In this document: positions 52,635 through 61,990 of the stretch, piece after piece
Position numbering within the stretch: the stretch's first letter is position 1
Layout of the letters: every line of letters starts with the position of its first letter
Origin: Deltaproteobacteria bacterium
Lineage (GTDB): Bacteria; Desulfobacterota; Desulfomonilia; UBA1062
Assembly (NCBI GenBank): GCA_029552245.1
Contig: JAKPDW010000084.1
Location: 124,001 to 188,000 of the forward strand
DNA: 64,000 bases
Direction: 5' to 3'
Program-made: the position numbers and the translations under genes
Notes under the pieces: generated by a model
The model's database searches: none
The model's input: the letters and a program-made list of their open reading frames with translations, nothing else
Told to the model about the DNA's origin: nothing

Positions 52635-54050
52635 CTACCCTGCGCTCCCGCCGCCTGGATCGCCGGGCTCGGGCTCGGCGGCCTGGTTCGCCGTCCTGGA
52701 GACGCCCTCGATGTCGAGGTCCTTCAGCGGCCTCGCCGCCTCAGAGTGCTCGAGATCACGCGCAAGGCCCAGAAGGATGGATGCGGGCGCCGTGTCCCTG
52801 AGTTTCGAGGAGGCATGCGGGGCCGTCTGCGGCAGCAGGCCGCAGACGGCCTCGATGACGTGACAGGCGGTGATGCCGCACGGGTCGCGGCCCGGCACGT
52901 AGCGTCTTCCCGAGGGTTCGTCGCAAGAGACTCCCAGGAGTATCCCCGAGGCTTCAAGGCGGACCAAGATCTCCTCGAGGACCTCGCCCGGGATCATCGC
53001 CGTCTTTTTCATCTCGTCTTTGGTCGTCGAGTCGCCCCGGTTCGAGTAGTTCGTCACCACCCGGTGCACGACGGCCAACGCCGCCACGTTGGCGTCGAAC
53101 GGGTCCAGGGGCCCTAAGGACGCGAACCCTCCGGCATCGTGCATGGCGTGGCAGAGCTCGGCGCCGAAGAGCACGATGATCCATCCCAGCTGGGTGAAGG
53201 TCAAGAACAGGGGCACGGCGGCGAAGCTCCCGTAGATGGCGTTGTAGTGCGACACGCCTATCTGGAATCCCAGGTAGACCCTCTGCAGCGCGATGAACGA
53301 GATCGACGCGGCGAGCCCGGAGACGATGGCGGGCTTGAGCGGCACCTTCCTGTTGGGGATGAAGACGTATATGAAGGTGAACAGCGCCCACATGAGCACC
53401 AGGGGTACGGCCTTCAGCGACAGGGCGACGAGCGGGCCCACGATCCCGCCGACGCCTTCTCGGCCGCCGATGTCGCCAAGGCGCGTGATCGCGAGAATGG
53501 CGATGCTGCTCGAGGACGCGAGAAGGACGGGGCCCACCAGCATGACCGAGAGGTAGTCGCTGAACTTCCTCGCGAGGCTTCGCGGCCGCTTCACGTTCCA
53601 GATGTGGTTGAACGATTCCTCCATGTTGCCGAGCATCATGAGGACGGTCCACAGGAGCACCAGGACGCCCACCCCCGCGAGAACGCCGCCTTTGACGTTC
53701 TCCAGGAGCCTTTCCGAGAAGGAGATGATGTAGGTGAGCACCTCCTCTTGGCCGTAGAGGTTGTCCCTCAACTGGCGCTCGAGGATCGACCTGAACCCGA
53801 GTCCCTTGGCGAAGGAGAACATGACGGCGAAGACGGGCACGACCGACATGACGGTGTAGAAGGTGAGGGAGGCCGCCCGCAGCAGGCACGCGTCTTTCGA
53901 AAACGCCCTGTACGCCCTCGCGAGGGTGTAGGAGGCGCGCGAGACCGACCACGCCGGGTGGGGACGGCCTGTGACGGCCGACGGGAAACGCCCTTTGGGG
54001 CCGCCCTCTTTCTTCGTGCTCTGTCCGCTCTCTTTGGTGTTCGCGTCCAT
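52635..54050 (-). CDS. YihY/BrkB-family membrane protein
   Basis: A 471-residue protein. Residues about 40-330 form the YihY/BrkB (formerly RNase BN) membrane domain with six helices: SLTFYTVMSVVPVFAVMFSFAKGLG, the WNVKRPRSLARKF loop and FTQLGWIIVLFGAELCHA. A C-terminal cytoplasmic part (330-471) resembles a winged-helix-like segment (IPGEVLEEILVRLEASGILLG) followed by a low-complexity tail. RNase activity attributed to this family was later reassigned; the true role is unclear. Confidence 0.9.
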   Translation of the reverse strand: MDANTKESGQSTKKEGGPKGRFPSAVTGRPHPAWSVSRASYTLARAYRAFSKDACLLRAASLTFYTVMSVVPVFAVMFSFAKGLGFRSILERQLRDNLYGQEEVLTYIISFSERLLENVKGGVLAGVGVLVLLWTVLMMLGNMEESFNHIWNVKRPRSLARKFSDYLSVMLVGPVLLASSSSIAILAITRLGDIGGREGVGGIVGPLVALSLKAVPLVLMWALFTFIYVFIPNRKVPLKPAIVSGLAASISFIALQRVYLGFQIGVSHYNAIYGSFAAVPLFLTFTQLGWIIVLFGAELCHAMHDAGGFASLGPLDPFDANVAALAVVHRVVTNYSNRGDSTTKDEMKKTAMIPGEVLEEILVRLEASGILLGVSCDEPSGRRYVPGRDPCGITACHVIEAVCGLLPQTAPHASSKLRDTAPASILLGLARDLEHSEAARPLKDLDIEGVSRTANQAAEPEPGDPGGGSAG

Positions 54051-54551
54051 GGGCCCGTCTCCACAAGAGGTGGGGGTATCGAGGGAAGCTCATGGCGCAC
54101 GGGTTTCAGGCGTGGGTGTCTCGGTCCCTCGGTCCGCCATCTTCTTACCACGCCCGCCCCGGGTTTGGTAGCCCCAAGAGGTCCAGGGCCTCCTGAATAC
54201 ACGACCAGCCTGGTGTTCGGACGACGAGAGCCCCCAGGGGGATAGGCTCCGTTCTTCCCTACAGGAGAGGAACGCCTGGCCAGGGGTCTGACCCTCTGTG
54301 TCGTGGCATCAGGTCGCGATCATGGTGTCTGGTCAAGGCAAGCGGAAGCCTCGCGGTCGGCCTTTACTAAGTGGTTTGCCGGTCTCAATCGGTATCCCGG
54401 GGCCCGGCGGGACACCCGGGGTCGGGTGATAAGATGACACGGGACACGGTTTCTTTGCGTCCCCCGAGGTGGCGCCCCCACCGCGGACGTCTGCGGATCA
54501 TCGGTATTGCAAGGCTTGCCCGCCCGAGGAGGGCTTGCCGGAGCGGCCCTC
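54051..54551. other. Intergenic gap, nothing seen
   Basis: 500 bases between the cheX-like and yihY-like genes. No gene or strong hairpin is supported. Confidence 0.35.
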
Positions 54552-55028
54552 TCACCCGGGCTGGGACTTCTCCTCTATGCAGACCTCGATGGTGAAGTGG
54601 CCGTTGTCGGTGTCGAAGGGGATGGCGATGATCGGCTGTTTCGTGATGTGACTGATGGTGTGGTTCTTGCCCGTGATCACCGTGGGGATGGCGCCCTTGA
54701 GCGAGCGTCCCATGGACTCGAGCTTCTGTCGTGCCTGCCCCGAGACGATGTTGAGGATCTCGCCCACCGCGTCCTTGACCTCGTCGTTGATCTCGTGGAC
54801 CGGTTCGCCGAACATGTTGCTCACGATGGAGAGGATGCTCCGCTCGGAGAAGCTCACCGACAGGGTCCCCCTGGCCTCGCCAGACAGGCCCACGATGCCC
54901 GAGACGTCCCCCCTGGCCATCTGGTCCTTTTTCAGGTAGGGCTTCCCGGCCTTCGCCTGGGTGAAGGCCAGCGACGACAGGACATGAAGCGTCGCCTCGA
55001 TGAACGGGTTGATGAGATTCACGTCCAT
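54552..55028 (-). CDS. cheX: CheX-type CheY-P phosphatase
   Basis: A 158-residue CheC/CheX-family protein, which dephosphorylates CheY or acts on other response regulators. The single ExxN active motif is present in VGEILNIVSGQARQKLE (Glu and Asn at about 95 and 98), which fits CheX, unlike CheC with two. IINPFIEATLHVLSS-type helix 1 opens the protein. The ATG at 55028 has TGGAGC upstream; the longer frame beyond it is not CheX-like. No other chemotaxis genes are in the window, so an orphan role is likely. Confidence 0.9.
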   Translation of the reverse strand: MDVNLINPFIEATLHVLSSLAFTQAKAGKPYLKKDQMARGDVSGIVGLSGEARGTLSVSFSERSILSIVSNMFGEPVHEINDEVKDAVGEILNIVSGQARQKLESMGRSLKGAIPTVITGKNHTISHITKQPIIAIPFDTDNGHFTIEVCIEEKSQPG

Positions 55029-55455
55029 ACGTGCTCCATTGTTTGGTATAGGTGCGCTACAGGGGGTATCGGCACCTCCGTCGCCAAAGTAAAGGGGAAT
55101 GTGGATGCCGGCGATGGACGGGACCTCTGGTCTTGTGCCGCGGGACGACCCTGAGGGGTGAGAGGACGTGCAAGCCGGCCCACCGGTTTCCCCGCCTTGC
55201 CGAACCCAACCGGGGCCTGCCCGGGCGACTTCTCCTCGGCCTTGTTGAGCGCAAGCGCCAGGGGTCCCGATGTCCCAAGGCCGCGCCCGGTCGCCGCGAA
55301 AGGGGCGGGAGATCGTCGTCCGCACGGACCATGTCGGGAAGGGGCGCCCTTGCCGCTCGTTCTCGCTTCACGGAGGCGGGACAGGGAACAGGCGACCGGC
55401 GGGGCACCCAGGGGGTGGAATGCAGGTGTGCCGGGCTCGACAGCGCCCGGGTTCA
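55029..55455. other. Intergenic gap, nothing seen
   Basis: Between the cheX-like gene and the 3' end of the kamA operon, same strand. No feature is supported. Confidence 0.35.
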
Positions 55456-55953
55456 TCACAGTCGCTTGACGTAGATGATCTTGCCGTCTCCCCTGGAGTA
55501 GAAGTCTGCAAGCATGGCCTCGGGGACGTAGCCGCACCTCTCGTAGAAGAGCCGCGTCGGCCGGTAGAGCGCCCGGGATGCGGTCTCGATGTAGATGCGC
55601 TCACCGCCCATGCCGCGGATGACCTCCTCGGTTGCGCCCATGAGCGCCTTGCCGATGCCCCTGCCCTGGCACGCGGGCGTGACCGCGATCCAGTAGAGGT
55701 CGAAGGATGACGCCGTGCAGGGGATCCTGCCGAAACAGGTGTAGCCCACGACCCCTTCGGGCTCGGTCTCTGCGAACAGGAATCGGTAGGGCGAGGACGC
55801 CTGGTCCGAGAGGGCCGTCTCCACGAGCTCCATGGCGACGGCGATCTCCTCTTCCGTGAAGAAGCCGGTCGCGCTCACGATGCATCTCACCGACTCAATG
55901 TCGCCGCTTCTCACTTCGTGCCTGAAGCCCGGGGTGAGTCCGCCTACCTGCAT
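55456..55953 (-). CDS. GNAT-family N-acetyltransferase
   Basis: A 165-residue GCN5-type acetyltransferase. The acetyl-CoA motif A is IAVTPACQGRGIGKALMGA (about 88-107), and FYERCGYVPEAML gives motif B. The gene's ATG overlaps the end of the ATP-grasp gene upstream by 10 bases, so it belongs to kamA-ligase-ligase-GNAT. AblB, which acetylates beta-lysine beside KamA (AblA) in methanogens and some bacteria, is also a GNAT, so acetylation of a beta-lysine product is a reasonable guess; the sequence does not show the substrate. Confidence 0.88.
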   Translation of the reverse strand: MQVGGLTPGFRHEVRSGDIESVRCIVSATGFFTEEEIAVAMELVETALSDQASSPYRFLFAETEPEGVVGYTCFGRIPCTASSFDLYWIAVTPACQGRGIGKALMGATEEVIRGMGGERIYIETASRALYRPTRLFYERCGYVPEAMLADFYSRGDGKIIYVKRL

Positions 55954-56963
55954 GGCTCCAGCCGCCCTTGGACGGGGGGTCTCGCCGCGGCCTGGACGAT
56001 GCGCTCCACGATGTCCCTGAAGGCGAGGCCGGCCTTGGAGGCCGCCGCGCAGAACCCGCTGTCCGGGGAGATGCACGGGTTCGCGTTGATCTCGAGGACG
56101 AACGGCCTGCCTTCCCTGTCGACGCGCATGTCCACCCGGGCGTACCCCCTGAGATCGAAGAGGTCCCAGCACGCAAGGGCTGTCCGCCTCAGCCGCTCCA
56201 AGAGCGCCGAGTCCTCGCCGGGAAAGTCGGTCACCCTCACGGTCCCCTTGAACTCGACGCTCTCCTCCGCCCACTTGGCCCTATAGCCCACGATCCGGGG
56301 CATGCCCTCGGGCAGGTCGAAGACGATCTCGCAAACGGGCAGCACCTCGACGCTATCCCCGCATGCGAGCAACGCGAGGTTGAACTCGCGGCCGTCTATG
56401 AAACGCTCCGCGAAGCACGGCTTATGGATCGAGCGCTCGAGATCGTGCAGGGCCTTGACGAGAGCGCTCGTCTCTTCGGCCTCGATCACGCACCCTGCCT
56501 CGATCCCCACGGAAGCGTCCTCCCAGACCGGCTTCAGGATGTATGTCGCGGGGAAGGGCGGCGCACCTTCCGAGGGACGCCCAGGCTCGAACCACTCGGG
56601 CGTGGGGATGCCCCAGGGACCCATCCACCGCTTCGCCATGGTCTTGTTCGTGGTGAGGAGCATGGCCTGCGCCCCTGAGCCCGTGTACGGGATCCCCAGG
56701 TGATCGAGGAAAGAACAGACCAGGGGTGCGAGCCTGCCGTCGCCCATGACCGTCTCCACGAGGTTGAACGCCAGCGCGGGATGGAGCTTGTGGATCCGCC
56801 TCGCGAGATTTCTCAGGTCCAGGTCGAAGGGCAGGGTGCGGACCCTGTACCCCATGTCCCTGAGCTCCCGTTCCACGCACTCCACCTGGTCGAGGACGTC
56901 GAGCTCGTCCGCCGGGGCCTCGGGGCCCACCTCCTGGTGGAGGATCACCACCGTGTCTCTCAC
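55944..56963 (-). CDS. ATP-grasp ligase, D-Ala-D-Ala ligase-like (second of pair)
   Basis: A 339-residue ATP-grasp enzyme. YILKPVWEDASVGIEAG (about 152) is the ATP-binding lysine/glycine loop, and DMRVDREGRPFVLEINANPCISP (about 280-302) carries the magnesium-binding Asp, Glu and Asn. These ligases form amide bonds through an acyl phosphate. It lacks the D-Ala specificity context of true Ddl (no mur genes), and a second copy adjoins it, so peptide or amide synthesis outside the cell wall is likely. The GTG start is in the overlap with the upstream gene's stop, with GGAGGG upstream. Confidence 0.88.
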   Translation of the reverse strand: MRDTVVILHQEVGPEAPADELDVLDQVECVERELRDMGYRVRTLPFDLDLRNLARRIHKLHPALAFNLVETVMGDGRLAPLVCSFLDHLGIPYTGSGAQAMLLTTNKTMAKRWMGPWGIPTPEWFEPGRPSEGAPPFPATYILKPVWEDASVGIEAGCVIEAEETSALVKALHDLERSIHKPCFAERFIDGREFNLALLACGDSVEVLPVCEIVFDLPEGMPRIVGYRAKWAEESVEFKGTVRVTDFPGEDSALLERLRRTALACWDLFDLRGYARVDMRVDREGRPFVLEINANPCISPDSGFCAAASKAGLAFRDIVERIVQAAARPPVQGRLEPCR

Positions 56964-57949
56964 CCGGACCCGCCCTCCATGCGCATCACCGCGCTCTCCA
57001 GGATGCGGCCGATGAGCTCCCGGTAATCCATGCCCGCGAGCCTGCACACGATCGGCAGGTCGGAGTGCACCGGGTTGAGTCCCGCGAGCGGGTTGACCTC
57101 GATGAAACAGGGTCGGCCGTTTTCGTCCATGCGCACGTCCACCCGACCCCCGTCTCTGCACCCGAGCGACCTCCACGCCCCGAGGGCCACCTCTTCGCAC
57201 GCCTTGGCCGCGTCGCGGTCGGCCAGCCTGTAGTCGACCAGCTCCTCGTAGTGTTTCTTGGTATGGAACGAGTAGATCCGCTCCGGTGCCTTTTCGGGCC
57301 TGAAGCCCACCTCCATGACACCGACCACCCAGGCCCTCGTGCCCGTTCCCAGGATGCCGGCGGTGAACTCTCTCCCCGGGAGGAACTCCTCCACGAGCAC
57401 GGCCTGCCCGAACTGGGCCAAGAGCCTCGTGCAGACGGTGCGCAGCTCCTCCATGGAGCAGACCTTGGAGGCGGGGCCGATCCCCTTGCCCGTGCCCTCG
57501 GCTACCGGTTTCGCAAAGAGGGGGAAGGGGATGCCCACGCTCTCGACGTGGGCCGGGTCTTCCACCACCGCGAAGTCCGCGGTCGGGACCCCTGCAGCCC
57601 TCACCACGGTCTTCGCGATGCCCTTGTGGAGCGTCACTGCCATGACGAGGGGGTCGGAAAAGGTGTACGGAATCCCGTACGAGTCGAGGAGGGCGGGGAC
57701 GAGGGCTTCCCTCCCGTAGCCGTGGGCGCCCTCCGCAATGTTGAAGACCATGTCCCAGCGCTCACCCCTGGCGAGCCTTCGAACCAAGGCCTGTGCGTTG
57801 CCGATGCGGTCAACCTCGTGCCCCAGGGAGCAGAGGGCGTTCTCGATACCCTCGATGGTGTCCGTCCCGTCGAACTCGGCGGCCTGCTCTTCCGAGAAGC
57901 CCTCCCGCAGGTAGTCGTCCTTGAGGTCGTATGTGAAGCCGATCTTCAT
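56960..57949 (-). CDS. ATP-grasp ligase, D-Ala-D-Ala ligase-like (first of pair)
   Basis: A 329-residue ATP-grasp ligase. Opening MKIGFTYDLKDDYLREGFSEEQAAEFD is followed by LFAKPVAEGTGKGIGPASKV (about 144, ATP loop), VEEFLPGREFTAGILG (about 187) and DVRMDENGRPCFIEVNPLAGLNPVHSDLP (about 265-293, metal ligands). It shares only the fold-level motifs with its neighbour, so the two probably add different groups. It lies 16 bases after kamA and overlaps the next ligase by 4 bases. Confidence 0.88.
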   Translation of the reverse strand: MKIGFTYDLKDDYLREGFSEEQAAEFDGTDTIEGIENALCSLGHEVDRIGNAQALVRRLARGERWDMVFNIAEGAHGYGREALVPALLDSYGIPYTFSDPLVMAVTLHKGIAKTVVRAAGVPTADFAVVEDPAHVESVGIPFPLFAKPVAEGTGKGIGPASKVCSMEELRTVCTRLLAQFGQAVLVEEFLPGREFTAGILGTGTRAWVVGVMEVGFRPEKAPERIYSFHTKKHYEELVDYRLADRDAAKACEEVALGAWRSLGCRDGGRVDVRMDENGRPCFIEVNPLAGLNPVHSDLPIVCRLAGMDYRELIGRILESAVMRMEGGSG

Positions 57950-57965
57950 GCGGGCAGTTGATGGT

Positions 57966-59258
57966 TCACCGCGTGCTCGGGCATTGGGGGTACCTGTAGG
58001 TCTTGCCCTCGTAGTTCCTGAGCAGCACACCGCCCTCGTCGCGGCCGACGAAGTAATCCGGCAGGAGGGGTATCTTCCCCCCCCCGCCCGGGGCGTCCAC
58101 CACGTAGTGAGGCACGGCGTATCCCGACGTGTGCCCCCTGAGGCCTTCGATCATCTCGAGGCCCTTCTCGACTGGGGTGCGGAAGTGGGAGGATCCCGAG
58201 ATGGGATCGCACTGGTAGAGGTAGTAGGGCCGGACCCGCACGGTCATGAGACCCTGGTAGAGCGTGCGGAGCGTGCCCACGTCGTCGTTGATGCCCTTGA
58301 GGAGGACCGTCTGGCTGCCCAGGGGGATGCCCGCGTCCGCCAGGAGGTTGCATGCGGCGCGCGTCTCCGGGGTGAGCTCGTCCGGGTGAGTGAAGTGTAC
58401 GCTCATCCACAGCGGGTGGTACTTCTTCAGGATGTTCAGCAGGCGCGAGGTGATGCGCTGCGGGAGCACGACCGGCACCTTGGTGCCGATGCGGATGATT
58501 TCCACGTGGGGTATCCGCCTGAGGCTCGACAGGAGGTATTCCAGGTGACCGTCAGGCAGGGTGAGCGGGTCTCCGCCCGACAGGAGGACGTCCCGTATCC
58601 GGGGTGTCTTCTCGATGTACGAGATGGCCTGCTGCCACTGGTTGAAGCCGCCCTTGAAGCGTTCGTGGTTCCCCACCATGCGAGAGCGCGTGCAGTACCT
58701 GCAGTAGGTCGAGCAGAAGCCCGTGGCGAGGAACAGCACCCGGTCGGGGTATCGGTGGACGATGCCGGGCACCGGGCTCTGTTGCTCCTCGGACAGGGGG
58801 TCCGCCTCCTCTCCGTCGGATACGAGGTACTCGTCTTCCACCGGGATCACCGCCCTGCGAATCGGCTGGTCGGGGTCGAGCCCGCTCAGGAGGCTCGCGT
58901 AGTAGGGCGTTATCCTCAGCGGGAGACCCGAGGAGCGCCTCACGATGCCCTTGTACTCGCCGTGGGTGAGGCTCACGATGCGCCTGACCTGCTCCAGGCT
59001 CGTGATGCTGTTTCGGACCTGCCAGTTCCAGTTCGACCACTCGGCCTCGCTCGTGCGGGGGAAGAACTCGTGGAGAAAGGCCCTGGATCGCCTGCTGACG
59101 GGTATTCGCGCCGGTGTGAGCCTCCTGGTCGCGCTCTCTTCGAAGAGCAGGTCCTGTACGGGGGAGGGTGATATCGATGGGGGTTCTTCTGGTGTCTCCG
59201 CGGTCATGGCCTCGGAGTCTCTTGCCGGCGAGGGAACCAGACGGCCGCTGATCTTCAT
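57966..59258 (-). CDS. kamA: Lysine 2,3-aminomutase family protein
   Basis: A 430-residue radical SAM/PLP mutase. FCSTYCRYCTRSRMVG holds the cluster Cys 182, 186 and 189; the PLP Lys is 395 in DAPGGGGKIP. Asp 351 (QCDPISGSSHFRTP) and Asp 388 (VVDAPGGGG) correspond, from memory, to the two Asp of Clostridium KAM that hold the lysine side-chain ammonium, so lysine is the likely substrate rather than glutamate. The product would be beta-lysine. The length fits KAM rather than the shorter EpmB. The ATG has AAAAGGAG upstream. First gene of the operon with two ligases and a GNAT. Confidence 0.92.
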   Translation of the reverse strand: MKISGRLVPSPARDSEAMTAETPEEPPSISPSPVQDLLFEESATRRLTPARIPVSRRSRAFLHEFFPRTSEAEWSNWNWQVRNSITSLEQVRRIVSLTHGEYKGIVRRSSGLPLRITPYYASLLSGLDPDQPIRRAVIPVEDEYLVSDGEEADPLSEEQQSPVPGIVHRYPDRVLFLATGFCSTYCRYCTRSRMVGNHERFKGGFNQWQQAISYIEKTPRIRDVLLSGGDPLTLPDGHLEYLLSSLRRIPHVEIIRIGTKVPVVLPQRITSRLLNILKKYHPLWMSVHFTHPDELTPETRAACNLLADAGIPLGSQTVLLKGINDDVGTLRTLYQGLMTVRVRPYYLYQCDPISGSSHFRTPVEKGLEMIEGLRGHTSGYAVPHYVVDAPGGGGKIPLLPDYFVGRDEGGVLLRNYEGKTYRYPQCPSTR

Positions 59259-59821
59259 CGCACACTCCTTTTACGGTGGGATATCGGCTGTGAGACTGAC
59301 GATGATAACGACGAAAGGAGAATGACGGTGACGTTGTGCGGTGAGGCCTCGAACCTTCGCGCAACCGGCTTCATGGTCGGTTGTCAATGCCTGGCGGCAT
59401 GGTCCGTGGGGCATGCCGACCCCAGTTCTGAATGCCGTCGCATGGTCGCGACCACCTCGGCCCGATCGCTGTACACCCGCCTGCACCAACCTTTCGGCAA
59501 GATATGCTCGATTTGTTCTTTTCACCATTCGATCGAAAAATGCAAGAGAGAAAATGCGCCTATGCGAAATTTCCCTCCGCCGTTCCACCAAGCGGGAGGA
59601 GGTGAGGCGGCCGACCCCTCGTGGCCGGGGACGTGCTCCCCGGCTCCATGACTGGCCTGCATCGTTTGTCGAGGACGAAAGGGGCCGCCTTCCCCTGTGT
59701 TCACGAGATGCGGGGTGCGGGAGGGCGTGTGGGATGACGGCACACGGAGAGAACGGGGGGAAGGCCTTGCCGCCTGCCTGCATGAGAATGCGAATGCGGG
59801 AGGGAGGGGGTCTGTGATAGG
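59259..59821. other. Divergent gap, nothing firmly assigned
   Basis: Between kamA and the adaptor gene. A minus-strand TTGACA (59387-59382) lacks a good -10. A plus-strand frame from 59322 has AAAGGAG only one or two bases before the ATG and looks non-coding. An AT-rich patch lies at 59510-59570. Confidence 0.4.
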
Positions 59822-61072
59822 ATGGTGCGGCAGGCACGAACGGGGAGAAGCCCAGGGGTGGAGAAGAAGGATCTTCAGAGGCTTTCACTGGAGAAACCCT
59901 CCGGAGGCGCGACACGGCCCGCGGGGAGGACCCTGCTCGCCGCTCTCGCGGCCGGTGCGGCGTGCGTCGCCGCCGCGGCGCTCGTATGGTACTTCTCCAC
60001 GAGGAGCACGGAGGTCAAGGTCGCCTCGGTCGCCCGCATGTACCCATCCCAGCTCGTATCGGAACTGGAGGCGAGCGGCTACGTGGTCGCCCAGCGCAAG
60101 GCCGACGTGGCGGCCAAGGTCACCGGCCGCATCACCGAGATGCTGGTCCGCGAAGGGAGCGTCGTCAGGCAGGGGGACCTCATCGCGCGCTTGGAGGGGG
60201 ACGACGCGAAGGCGCTCTTCAGAGAGGCCTTGGCCAACCTCGAGCTCTCCAAGGCCCGCCTCGAACAGGCGCGTTCCGAGTACGAGAACGCACGCTTGGA
60301 CTTCGGCCGCAGGAAGGCCCTCGTGGAGTCCGGCTCGATATCCGCCTCGGAGTTCGACGCGGTGAGTGCGAGGTACGAAGCCGCCTCGGCCGCCCTGGAT
60401 GCGGGAAGGGCGGAGGTCCTGGCCCGTCAGGCGGCGCTCGAGAACGCGAGGGTCGCAGTCGCATACACCGAGATCAGGGCGCCCTTTGCGGGTGTGGTCC
60501 TCACGAAGAACGCGGATGTCGGCGACATCGTCACCCCCATCGGCGCGGCGGCCAACGCGAAGGCGGCCGTGGTGACGATCGCCGATCTGGACTCGCTCCA
60601 GGTGGAGGCAGACGTGTCCGAGTCGAACATCACCCTCGTGGGGACGGGCAAGCCCTGCGACATCGAGCTCGACGCGCTGCCGGGCGAGAGATTCGCGGGG
60701 GTGGTGGACGCCGTCGTGCCGACGGTGGACAGGGCGAAGGCCACGGTGCTCGTGAAGGTGCGGTTCACCGGCATCGACCGTCGCATCCTTCCCGGCATGA
60801 GCGCGAAGGTCTCGTTCCTCCCGAGGGATGTCAGGGCAGAGGACAGAAGGGCCAGGCCCATGGTCGACGCCCGCTCGGTCAAGGCGACGGGCGGGAGGCA
60901 CGTGGTCTTCGTGGTGGAGGGCGGCAGGGCGCACCTTCGCGAAGTCACCCTGGGCAGGCGTCTGAAGGACTGGGTGGAGATACCGTCCGGTCCGGCCCCG
61001 GGCAGCCTCGTGGTGGTGGATCCTCCCGAGGGCCTGAGAGACGGCTCGCGGGTGAAGATCGGTGCGCCGTGA
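59822..61072 (+). CDS. Periplasmic adaptor of a MacAB-type exporter (HlyD/RND family)
   Basis: A 416-residue membrane-fusion protein. One N-terminal membrane helix (about 37-58) is followed by a lipoyl/barrel-hybrid domain (YVVAQRKADVAAKVTGRI), a helical hairpin (about 125-205, ALANLELSKARLEQARSEYENA), a second lipoyl half with TEIRAPFAGVVLTKNADVGDIV near 219, and beta-barrel and membrane-proximal domains. It should bridge the inner-membrane ABC unit to an outer-membrane channel. A GTG at 59858 (EKKDLQRL start) is an alternative start. ATPase and permease genes follow. Confidence 0.9.
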   Translation: MVRQARTGRSPGVEKKDLQRLSLEKPSGGATRPAGRTLLAALAAGAACVAAAALVWYFSTRSTEVKVASVARMYPSQLVSELEASGYVVAQRKADVAAKVTGRITEMLVREGSVVRQGDLIARLEGDDAKALFREALANLELSKARLEQARSEYENARLDFGRRKALVESGSISASEFDAVSARYEAASAALDAGRAEVLARQAALENARVAVAYTEIRAPFAGVVLTKNADVGDIVTPIGAAANAKAAVVTIADLDSLQVEADVSESNITLVGTGKPCDIELDALPGERFAGVVDAVVPTVDRAKATVLVKVRFTGIDRRILPGMSAKVSFLPRDVRAEDRRARPMVDARSVKATGGRHVVFVVEGGRAHLREVTLGRRLKDWVEIPSGPAPGSLVVVDPPEGLRDGSRVKIGAP

Positions 61073-61294
61073 GGCAGGGGCTCGAGACACCGGTCCAAGC
61101 GCCCGGGCGTTCGGGTGCCGCGGGCGAGGACGGGGTATTCCGGTGGGCGTGACCCAAGGGCCCGAGCGGCCACGGGGCGCCTCGAGCGAGGCTGCTCCCC
61201 CCGTGCGGGGGATCACGCCGGGGGGCTGAAGGGCCGGTGACACGGCCAGAAATGCCGCGTGTCGAAATGATCAGTACCGGGAGGAAGATCCGGC

Positions 61295-61990
61295 GTGACA
61301 GGGGCCCAGGACCACCAGCCGCTCGTAAGAGTCGAGCACGTGTCCAAGTCGTATAGGCGGGGAGACATCGTCGTCCGGGTCCTCAGGGACATACACCTCG
61401 AGATAGCGCAAGGCGAGTTCCTCGCTATCATGGGGCCCTCGGGGTCGGGAAAGAGCACGCTCCTCAACCTGATCGCGGGCATCGACCGCGTGGACGAGGG
61501 GACCATCACCGTGGGCGGCCGCGTGGTCACGTCCATGAACGAGACCGAGCTCGCGCGGTGGCGCTCCAGAAACGTCGGTTTCGTGTTCCAGTTCTACAAC
61601 CTCATCCCGGTGCTCACGGCCTTCGAGAACGTGGAGCTCCCGTTGAGCCTGACCGCCCTCCCGAGGAAGGAACGCATCGAGCACGTCGAGGCCGCGCTGT
61701 CCCTGGTGGGGCTTTCGGACAGGATGGACCACTACCCGGCGCAGCTCTCCGGCGGGGAACAGCAGCGGGTGGCCATAGCGAGGGCCATCGTGACCGACCC
61801 CGTGATCATCGTCGCCGACGAACCCACGGGCGACCTCGACAGGGCTTCCGCCGAGGAGGTGCTCGACCTCATGACGCGGTTGAACGAGGACATGGGCAAG
61901 ACCATCGTGATGGTGACGCACGACCCCCACGCATCCGGCCGTGCGCACGTGGTGAGGCACCTGGACAAGGGCGAGTTCGACAGCCGATGA
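61295..61990 (+). CDS. ABC transporter ATPase, MacB/LolD type
   Basis: A 231-residue ATPase. Walker A is GPSGSGKST (about 48), the signature LSGGEQQRVAIARA (about 150), Walker B VIIVADEPTGDLD (about 170) and the H-loop His is in VTHDPHAS. The MacB/LolD group drives mechanical transfer across the envelope rather than import. GTG start with GGGAGG upstream. The next gene overlaps by ATGA. Confidence 0.96.
   Translation: MTGAQDHQPLVRVEHVSKSYRRGDIVVRVLRDIHLEIAQGEFLAIMGPSGSGKSTLLNLIAGIDRVDEGTITVGGRVVTSMNETELARWRSRNVGFVFQFYNLIPVLTAFENVELPLSLTALPRKERIEHVEAALSLVGLSDRMDHYPAQLSGGEQQRVAIARAIVTDPVIIVADEPTGDLDRASAEEVLDLMTRLNEDMGKTIVMVTHDPHASGRAHVVRHLDKGEFDSR

Noticed and set aside
59322-59651. 109-codon plus-strand ORF after AAAGGAG
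   Set aside because: The ribosome site is only one or two bases from the ATG, the sequence lacks any domain, and it lies in the kamA upstream region.
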